Source: Chitinophaga chungangae
GTDB taxonomy: Bacteria > Bacteroidota > Bacteroidia > Chitinophagales > Chitinophagaceae
Direction of reading: 5' to 3'
Length of the DNA stretch: 64,000 nucleotides
NCBI RefSeq assembly: GCF_017742215.1
Contig: NZ_JAGHKP010000001.1
Location: forward strand, 124,001-188,000
This document shows, in pieces, positions 61,506 through 64,000 of this stretch; position 1 is the stretch's first letter, and each line of letters opens with the position of its first letter. A program made the position numbers and the translations under genes. Below the pieces are notes generated by a model. The model did not search any database. It saw only the letters and a list, made by a program, of their open reading frames with translations, and was not told the origin of the DNA.

Positions 61506-62318
61506 ATGGCCCACAACTTATTACAAGGGAAGAAAGGTATCATCTTTGGCGCGCTGGACGAAAATTCCATAGCCTGGAAAACCGCGGTGCGCTGCGTGGA
61601 AGAAGGCGCCCAGATCGTGCTGACCAATGCGCCTATCGCACTGCGCATGGGTGAGATCAACAAGCTGGCTGAAACCTGCAAAGCCCCGGTAATACCGGCT
61701 GATGCCACCAGCATGGACGACCTGAGCAATCTCTTCACCAAATCCATGGAGCACTTCGGCGGAAAGATCGATTTTGTGCTGCATTCCATTGGTATGAGCG
61801 TGAACGTAAGAAAAGGCAAACCCTATACCGACCTCGATTACGACTTTTTCCATAAAGGGCTCGACATCTCCGCCATGTCTCTCCACCGCGTGCTGCAAAC
61901 CGCCTACAAGCTGGACGCCCTCAACGAATGGGGCTCCGTAGTGGCGCTCACGTACATCGCCGCACAGCGCGTATTCCCCGATTACAGCGATATGGCCGAT
62001 GCCAAATCCATGCTGGAATCCATTTCCCGCAGCTTCGGCTACCACTACGGCGTGAAAAAGAAAGTGCGCATCAACACCATTTCACAGTCTCCCACCAGGA
62101 CCACCGCGGGCAGCGGCGTAAAAGGCTTTGGCGACTTCATCAGCTACGCCGAAAAAATGAGCCCGCTGGGCAACGCTTCCGCAGACCAATGCGCGGATTA
62201 CACCGTAACGCTGTTCTCCGACTACACCCGTATGGTTACCATGCAGAACCTGTTCCACGACGGCGGTTTCTCCTTCACCGGCGTATCGCAGTCCGTGATC
62301 GAATCCATGGGCGAATAA
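61506..62318 (+). CDS. fabI: Enoyl-[acyl-carrier-protein] reductase (NADH)
   Basis: The 270-residue SDR-superfamily protein has GIIFGALDENSIAW (FabI-type dinucleotide loop) and the FabI active site: Y150, then Y160 and K167 in the FPDYSDMADAK segment, the YxxxxxxK pattern. It reduces enoyl-ACP in the last step of each fatty-acid elongation cycle and is the target class of triclosan. It is monocistronic, with its own promoter and a strong terminator. Confidence 0.95.
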   Translation: MAHNLLQGKKGIIFGALDENSIAWKTAVRCVEEGAQIVLTNAPIALRMGEINKLAETCKAPVIPADATSMDDLSNLFTKSMEHFGGKIDFVLHSIGMSVNVRKGKPYTDLDYDFFHKGLDISAMSLHRVLQTAYKLDALNEWGSVVALTYIAAQRVFPDYSDMADAKSMLESISRSFGYHYGVKKKVRINTISQSPTRTTAGSGVKGFGDFISYAEKMSPLGNASADQCADYTVTLFSDYTRMVTMQNLFHDGGFSFTGVSQSVIESMGE

Positions 62319-62349
62319 AGTTCAGGAAAGGCTCAGGCCAGAAAAATAA

Positions 62350-62390
62350 AAACCGTCCCGGTAGTGTTTACCAGGACGGTTTAATTTTTT
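62350..62390 (+). terminator. Terminator of fabI
   Basis: AAACCGTCC (62350-62358) pairs with GGACGGTTT (62374-62382), with an inner GGTA/TACC stem, followed by a T-rich run (62385-62391). Confidence 0.85.
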
Positions 62391-62446
62391 TCAGCATAGG
62401 CAAAACGCTGAGGACGGAAATAAATGCGGGGCGTAGCGGGGCGGGA

Positions 62447-62668
62447 CTAATATTCGTCTTCGTTGAAGAAGAAGTCGTCTTGCGACGGATAATCAGACCA
62501 GATATCCTCTATGCCTTCATAAATTTCACCCTCATCCTCCAGTTCCTGCAGGTTTTCGATAACTTCGATGGGTGCACCGGAACGGATGGCGTAATCTATG
62601 AGTTCGTCTTTTGTGGCTGGCCATGGAGCATCCTCCAGGTATGAGGCCAATTCTAAGGTCCAGTACAT
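62447..62668 (-). CDS. DUF2795-family small acidic protein
   Basis: The 73-residue protein starts MYWTLELASYLEDAPWPATK and continues with ELIDYAIRSGAP and ENLQELEDEGE, matching the DUF2795 family. It is strongly acidic, with a C-terminal aromatic and acidic stretch (DDFFFNEDEY). In Bacteroidota I recall it as highly conserved but without an assigned function. It has a good promoter (62701-62731) and is divergent from lolD. Confidence 0.88.
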   Translation of the reverse strand: MYWTLELASYLEDAPWPATKDELIDYAIRSGAPIEVIENLQELEDEGEIYEGIEDIWSDYPSQDDFFFNEDEY

Positions 62669-62700
62669 CGTATATAAATTTTTACTTTTCCAAATTTTCG

Positions 62701-62731
62701 CAAAAGTATTATTTAATTTGAAATAAACAAC
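62701..62731 (-). promoter_or_regulatory. Promoter (GTTG-N19-TACTTTTG) of the DUF2795 gene
   Basis: On the minus strand, GTTG (62728-62731) and TACTTTTG (62701-62708) are spaced by 19 bases. The -7 element ends 32 bases before the ATG at 62668. Confidence 0.65.
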
Positions 62732-62769
62732 TATTACTATTTTAACGGCTAATTTACTTCGTTTCGGCT

Positions 62770-63423
62770 ATGTTAACTGCTCGCAATGTTACCAAAAATT
62801 ATTCCAACCTTCAGGTACTGAAAGGAGTGGACATTTCTGTCAGTAAAGGAGAGATCGTTACCATCGTTGGTTCGTCCGGCGCTGGCAAAAGCACGCTGCT
62901 GCACATCCTGGGAACGCTGGACAGTCCTACCGGCGGGGAGATCACCATCAACGGCATACCTACCGGCGGTTTGCAGGGCAAGCGTCTGGCGGATTTCCGG
63001 AACCGCCATATCGGCTTCATTTTCCAGTTCCACCACTTGCTGCCGGAATTCAACGCGCTCGAAAACGTGAGCATTCCGGGTTTCATTGCCGGCGCAAAGA
63101 AAGCTGCGGTAAAAGAGCGGGCGGAATACCTGCTGGAAACGCTGGGGCTGAAAGACCGGATGGACCACCGGCCCAGGGAGCTTTCCGGGGGCGAGCAGCA
63201 ACGCGTGGCCGTAGCCAGGGCGCTGATCAACAGCCCCGCGGTGATCATGGCAGACGAGCCTACGGGCAACCTCGATTCCCGCAACGCCAGGGAGCTGCAC
63301 CAGCTTTTCCTGCAATTGCGCGACCAGTTCCGCCAAACCTTCATCATCGTAACCCATAATGAAGAGCTGGCCACGCTCAGCGACCGCCAGCTCGTGATGA
63401 AAGACGGGAAAATAGTCAGTTGA
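62770..63423 (+). CDS. lolD: Lipoprotein-releasing ABC transporter ATPase (LolD-type)
   Basis: The 217-residue ABC ATPase has Walker A GSSGAGKST (34-42), a Q-loop in FIFQFHHLLPEF, the signature LSGGEQQRVAVARAL, Walker B ADEPTGNLDS and the switch histidine in IIVTHNEEL. The overall pattern fits the LolD/MacB/FtsE group, and the short length with FHHLLPEFNALENV favours LolD. It would power release of lipoproteins from the inner membrane together with LolC/E-type permeases, which are not in this window. Confidence 0.87.
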   Translation: MLTARNVTKNYSNLQVLKGVDISVSKGEIVTIVGSSGAGKSTLLHILGTLDSPTGGEITINGIPTGGLQGKRLADFRNRHIGFIFQFHHLLPEFNALENVSIPGFIAGAKKAAVKERAEYLLETLGLKDRMDHRPRELSGGEQQRVAVARALINSPAVIMADEPTGNLDSRNARELHQLFLQLRDQFRQTFIIVTHNEELATLSDRQLVMKDGKIVS

Positions 63424-63437
63424 AAGCGCCGGCAGGC

Positions 63438-64000
63438 TTATTTGCCGAGGCAAACTGCCAAACTGTCTTTCCAATAGGGAATCTCCAGCCCGAAAACCGA
63501 TTTGATCTTTTCCTTGTTTAAGACGCTGTAAGCCGGTCTTTGCGCCGGTGTGGGGTATTGGTCTGAAGTAATGGGATTGACCGCGCATTTGGACCCCGTA
63601 AGCTCCTTTATGGCCATGGCAAAATCGTACCAGCTGGCCACGCCTTCGTTGCTGTAGTGGTAAATGCCGCCTTCGGCCAGGGAAGGATGTCCCAGGATCG
63701 TGAGAATGGCATGCGCCAGGTCGGGCGCGTAAGTAGGGGTACCGGTCTGGTCGAACACCACGTTCAGGCTTTCCCTTTCCTTCATCAGCTCCTGCATGCG
63801 CAGCACAAAGTTGACGCCGGTGCGGGAATACAGCCAGGACGTGCGTACGATAATGGCGTTGGGATGGTAACCCAGCACAGCGGCTTCCCCGCGCAGTTTG
63901 GACGCCCCGTATACGCTCTGGGCGGACGTTTCGTCTTTTTCGGTATAAGGCCGGTTGCCCCGGCCGTCGAAAACATAATCCGTGGAAACCTGTACGAACG
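63438..64000 (-). CDS. rmlD: dTDP-4-dehydrorhamnose reductase, C-terminal part (5' end outside window)
   Basis: The minus-strand frame is open from the right edge to a stop at 63438 (about 187 codons). It encodes the RmlD middle and end: VSTDYVFDG, the catalytic YGASKLRGE (YxxxK), RTSWLYSRTG, PTYAPDLAHAI, YHYSNEG and KSVFGLEIPYWKDSL. RmlD reduces dTDP-4-keto-L-rhamnose in the last step of dTDP-rhamnose synthesis for surface polysaccharides. The N-terminal NADPH-binding loop lies beyond position 64000. The apparent break into two shorter frames is only a start-codon effect; there is no frameshift. Confidence 0.88.
   Translation of the reverse strand, partial: FVQVSTDYVFDGRGNRPYTEKDETSAQSVYGASKLRGEAAVLGYHPNAIIVRTSWLYSRTGVNFVLRMQELMKERESLNVVFDQTGTPTYAPDLAHAILTILGHPSLAEGGIYHYSNEGVASWYDFAMAIKELTGSKCAVNPITSDQYPTPAQRPAYSVLNKEKIKSVFGLEIPYWKDSLAVCLGK

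Noticed and set aside
63438..63976. Apparent frameshift or gene split in rmlD near 63785-63976
   Set aside because: The frame is continuous from the right edge: VSTDYVFDG, YGASKLRGE and the C-terminal motifs all lie in one frame. The split arises from a GTG being taken as a start and from an overlapping shadow frame.
1..64000. tRNA, rRNA, CRISPR array, insertion sequences, prophage
   Set aside because: I found no cloverleaf-like sequence, direct-repeat/spacer pattern, transposase motif or att-like boundary. The eCIS block is not flanked by visible mobility genes within this window.

Overview
The window reads as a chromosomal segment of a GC-rich member of the Bacteroidota, most likely a Chitinophaga-type Chitinophagaceae (inference). 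The evidence is three proteins ending in the gliding-motility-associated (type B) type IX secretion C-terminal domain, two PorP/SprF-like outer-membrane partners, a type A sorting-domain protein, many promoters with the Bacteroidota -7 element TAnnTTTG, Shine-Dalgarno-poor starts, and several TTG starts. Gene density is high. No stretch longer than about 255 bases lacks a gene; the longest gaps are 30193-30445 and 32686-32905. I saw no rRNA, tRNA, CRISPR array or insertion sequence.

Region 1 (1-8580, all + strand) looks like the 3' end of an extracellular contractile injection system (eCIS) locus. It holds the tail of a large repeat-containing protein, the CIS tape-measure protein, a membrane-anchored VWA-domain protein, a DUF4157 protein that also carries a second metzincin-like HExxH site, an AAA+ ATPase overlapping it by 8 bases, and a GH46-like hydrolase. 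Sheath, tube, baseplate and spike genes would lie to the left of the window. This is the most unusual part of the window and the best candidate for an incompletely described system, because it combines a payload-like double-metalloprotease protein, a surface-tethered VWA protein and a cell-wall or chitosan hydrolase.

Region 2 (8745-23125) is mixed housekeeping: a secreted M1 peptidase, a patatin-like lipase, a DinB-fold protein, an ECF sigma factor in an operon with a 2-TM protein and a small HMA-like protein and divergent from a cation-diffusion-facilitator exporter, then rsmG with a GT2 glycosyltransferase, tgt, an lptF/G-type permease, gltA and recG.

Region 3 (23317-30192) starts with a 1228-residue secreted DUF7948/SBBP/PKD protein and its PorP/SprF partner, followed by a GlcD-type FAD oxidase and a small outer-membrane barrel protein. 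Region 4 (30446-42910) holds two Na+/solute symporters, a LOG-family protein, an O-methyltransferase, a LysM glucosaminidase, hpt, a VWA/DUF3520 protein, and the grpE-dnaJ chaperone operon flanked by two COG1092-type rRNA methyltransferases. Region 5 (43068-52414, - strand) is a surface block: a minimal type A sorting-domain protein, a PorP/SprF protein, and two PKD-array proteins of 943 and about 1612 residues. Region 6 (52612-64000) returns to core genes: a TPMT-like methyltransferase, a rhodanese-thioredoxin fusion, a lipoprotein with a duplicated tail scar beside it, an M32 carboxypeptidase, a Nif3-like protein, a zinc-ribbon coiled-coil protein, a TPR protein, recN, fabI, a DUF2795 protein, lolD, and an rmlD gene that runs off the right edge.

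A cross-cutting observation is that in six places a TAnnTTTG-type element ends only 4-6 bases before the start codon, which predicts leaderless mRNAs.
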